Shown: positions 61,816 through 64,000 of the stretch, in pieces | Layout of the letters: every line of letters begins with the position of its first letter | How positions within the stretch are numbered: position 1 is the first letter of the stretch | From: Cellulomonas fengjieae | GTDB lineage: Bacteria; Actinomycetota; Actinomycetes; Actinomycetales; Cellulomonadaceae | Reading direction: 5' to 3' | Assembly (NCBI RefSeq): GCF_018388465.1 | Contig: NZ_CP074404.1 | Coordinates: 1,488,001-1,552,000 of the forward strand | DNA: 64,000 nucleotides | The notes under the pieces: model-generated | The model's database searches: none | Told to the model about the DNA's origin: nothing | The model's input: only the letters and a program-made list of their open reading frames with translations | Translations under genes and position numbers: made by a program

Positions 61816-64000
61816 ATGGCATCAGCTGGGGGCTCCGACTTCGTCCACCTCCACGTGCACACCGAGTACTCGATGCTCGACGGCGCGGCGAGGCTGGACG
61901 ACCTGTTCACGGAGGCCAACCGGCTCGGTCAGACGGCGGTCGCCATCACGGACCACGGCTACCTGTTCGGCGCGTTCGACTTCTGGCAGAAGGCCAAGAA
62001 GCACGGGATCAAGCCGATCATCGGCGTCGAGGCCTACGTCACGCCGGGCACCAGCCGGTTCGACCAGAACCGGGTGCGTTGGGGCGAGGCCCACCAGGCG
62101 TCCGACGACGTGTCGGCGCGCGGCGCGTACACGCACATGACGCTGCTGGCCAAGTCCACCGCCGGGATGCACAACCTCTTCCGGATGTCCTCGCTGGCCT
62201 CGCTCGAGGGCCAGATGGGCAAGTGGCCCCGCATGGACCGCGACCTGCTGACCACCTACAGCGACGGCCTGATCGGCACCACCGGGTGCCCGTCGGGCGA
62301 GGTGCAGACGCGGATCCGGCTGGGCCAGTTCGACGAGGCCGTGCGGGCCGCCGGCGAGCTCCAGGACATCTTCGGCAAGGAGAACTACTACGTCGAGCTG
62401 ATGGACCACGGGCTCGAGATCGAGACCCGGGTGATCAAGGATCTGCGCCGCTTGGCCGAGGCGATCGGTGCACCCGTGGTGGCGACGAATGACCTGCACT
62501 ACACCAAGCACGAGGACAGCCACGCGCACGAGGTGCTGCTGTGCGTCCAGTCGGGCTCGACCCTGGCCGACCCCGACCGGTTCAAGTTCGACACCGACCA
62601 GTTCTACCTGAAGTCCGCGGAGGAGATGCGGCGCACCTGGGCAGAGATCCCCGAGGCGTGCGACAACACCGTCCTCATCGCCGAGCAGTGCGAGGTGGAG
62701 TTCAACACCGACGCCAACTTCATGCCGAACTTCCCCGTCCCGGCGGGGGAGAACGAGGACTCCTGGTTCATCAAGGAGGTCGAGACCGGCCTGCAGCGGC
62801 GCTACCACGGGACGATCCCGTCGGACGTGCGCACGCAGGCCGAGTACGAGACCGGCGTCATCACCCAGCTGGGGTTCTCCGGCTACTTCCTGGTCGTCGC
62901 CGACTTCATCAACTGGGCCAAGGCGCAGGGCATCCGCGTCGGCCCGGGCCGCGGGTCGGCGGCCGGCTCGATGGCGTCGTACGCCATGGGCATCACCGAG
63001 CTGGACCCGCTCGAGCACGGGCTGATCTTCGAGCGGTTCCTCAACCCGGAGCGCGTCTCCTGGCCCGATGTCGACGTCGACTTCGACGAGCGCCGGCGCG
63101 GCGAGGTCATCCGGTACGTCACGGACAAGTACGGCGAGGACCGGGTGGCGCAGATCGTCACCTACGGCACCATCAAGGCCAAGCAGGCGCTCAAGGACGC
63201 CTCCCGGGTCCTCGGCTTCCCCTTCGCGATGGGGGAGAAGCTCACCAAGGCGATGCCGCCCGCGGTGATGGGCAAGGACATCACGCTCTCGGGCATCTAC
63301 GACCCCCAGGACTCCCGGTACGCCGAGGCCGACGAGTTCCGCCAGGTGGTGCAGGCCGACCCCGAGGCGCAGCGCGTCCTGGAGACGGCGAAGGGCCTGG
63401 AGAACCTCAAGCGGCAGTGGGGCGTGCACGCCGCCGGCGTCATCATGTCCAGCGAGCCGCTGGTCGACATCGTCCCGATCATGCGACGCCCGCAGGACGG
63501 CGCGATCATCACGCAGTTCGACCAGCCCGGGTCCGAGGCCCTGGGTCTGATCAAGATGGACTTCCTCGGCCTGCGCAACCTCACGATCCTCGACGACGCG
63601 CTCGAGAACATCGAGATGAACGGCAAGGCACCGATCAAGATCGAGGAGGTCCCGCTCGACGACCCGGCGACGTACGAGCTGCTCGGTCGCGGTGACACCC
63701 TGGGCGTGTTCCAGCTCGACGGCGGACCCATGCGGTCCCTGCTGCGCCAGATGCGCCCCGACAACTTCGAGGACATCTCGGCCGTCATCGCGCTGTACCG
63801 CCCGGGCCCGATGGGGATGAACTCCCACATCAACTACGCGCTGCGCAAGAACGGCCTGCAGAAGGTGGAGCCCATCCACCCCGAGCTCGAGGAGGCGCTC
63901 GAGGAGGTCGTGGGCGTCACTCACGGCCTGATCGTCTACCAGGAGCAGGTGCAGCGCGCCGCGCAGAAGCTGGCCGGGTACACGCTCGGCCAGGCCGACC
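61816..64000 (+). CDS. dnaE: DNA polymerase III subunit alpha DnaE, 5' part (continues past window)
   Basis: Replicative polymerase catalytic subunit; the first 728 codons are present and the frame is open at the right edge. PHP domain with the metal-binding His11/His13/His15 pattern (VHLHVHTEYSM) and ITDHGYLFG; the palm's catalytic Asp418 and Asp420 in WPDVDVDFDERRR; GPGRGSAAGSMASYAMGIT and RQWGVHAAGVI motifs. It is DnaE1-like rather than the SOS-type DnaE2, since the PHP histidines are intact and it is not next to imuA/imuB. ATG 61816 is preceded by a -10 at 7 nt. Confidence 0.95.
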   Translation, partial: MASAGGSDFVHLHVHTEYSMLDGAARLDDLFTEANRLGQTAVAITDHGYLFGAFDFWQKAKKHGIKPIIGVEAYVTPGTSRFDQNRVRWGEAHQASDDVSARGAYTHMTLLAKSTAGMHNLFRMSSLASLEGQMGKWPRMDRDLLTTYSDGLIGTTGCPSGEVQTRIRLGQFDEAVRAAGELQDIFGKENYYVELMDHGLEIETRVIKDLRRLAEAIGAPVVATNDLHYTKHEDSHAHEVLLCVQSGSTLADPDRFKFDTDQFYLKSAEEMRRTWAEIPEACDNTVLIAEQCEVEFNTDANFMPNFPVPAGENEDSWFIKEVETGLQRRYHGTIPSDVRTQAEYETGVITQLGFSGYFLVVADFINWAKAQGIRVGPGRGSAAGSMASYAMGITELDPLEHGLIFERFLNPERVSWPDVDVDFDERRRGEVIRYVTDKYGEDRVAQIVTYGTIKAKQALKDASRVLGFPFAMGEKLTKAMPPAVMGKDITLSGIYDPQDSRYAEADEFRQVVQADPEAQRVLETAKGLENLKRQWGVHAAGVIMSSEPLVDIVPIMRRPQDGAIITQFDQPGSEALGLIKMDFLGLRNLTILDDALENIEMNGKAPIKIEEVPLDDPATYELLGRGDTLGVFQLDGGPMRSLLRQMRPDNFEDISAVIALYRPGPMGMNSHINYALRKNGLQKVEPIHPELEEALEEVVGVTHGLIVYQEQVQRAAQKLAGYTLGQAD

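Overview
The window is an ungapped piece of a very GC-rich actinobacterial chromosome. Gene order, coding style and the YbjN/miaA neighbourhood look most like Cellulomonas or a close relative in the Micrococcales; this is inference, because no rRNA gene is present. Nearly all of it is core genome. I see no tRNA, rRNA, insertion sequence, prophage or CRISPR array.

Layout. 1-18.2 kb: the 3' part of rny, a divergent gluABCD amino-acid ABC transporter, miaB, an MFS exporter, three YbjN-domain genes around a LigB-like gene, then miaA-dapF-thioredoxin, an rsmC-like methyltransferase, hflX, a DinG-type Fe-S helicase and L-lactate dehydrogenase. 18.3-20.8 kb: lexA, a divergent LysM membrane gene sharing a regulatory region with two LexA boxes, and nrdR, with several tandem repeats. 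20.8-27.8 kb: S9 peptidase, aldo/keto reductase, DUF5302, serA and a HelD-like ATPase. 28.0-31.4 kb: a signalling module (receiver-PP2C phosphatase, CHASE3 histidine kinase, Rcp1-like receiver). 31.4-35.8 kb: PAC2, cold-shock protein, spermidine-synthase-like gene, and an SOS operon (HEPN protein plus DNA polymerase IV) behind a perfect LexA box. 35.8-40.7 kb: DUF3040, and moxR-DUF58-transglutaminase on the minus strand. 41.1-59.5 kb: the division and cell-wall (dcw) cluster mraZ-rsmH-ftsL-ftsI-murE-murF-mraY-murD-ftsW-murG-murC-ftsQ-ftsZ-pgeF-sepF-yggT-divIVA. 59.6-64 kb: TraR/DksA protein, lspA, rluD and the 5' part of dnaE.

How it works together. The dcw cluster is almost one transcription unit, with 4-8 nt stop/start overlaps at most junctions, and encodes the whole lipid II pathway from UDP-MurNAc-dipeptide onward plus the septal machinery. 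It lacks ftsA, as expected for actinobacteria, and has SepF and DivIVA. DNA-damage control is represented twice: lexA with its LysM neighbour (probable SOS division brake) and the HEPN-dinB operon.

Main regulatory observations. (1) At least thirteen genes have a TANNNT -10 hexamer ending exactly 6 or 7 nt before the start codon, the signature of leaderless transcription. (2) A 10-bp-periodic GTGGAG array precedes mraZ, and two inverted copies of the same box type face the divergent moxR operon. (3) MurE has ENPR where diaminopimelate enzymes have DNPR, fitting an ornithine-type peptidoglycan.
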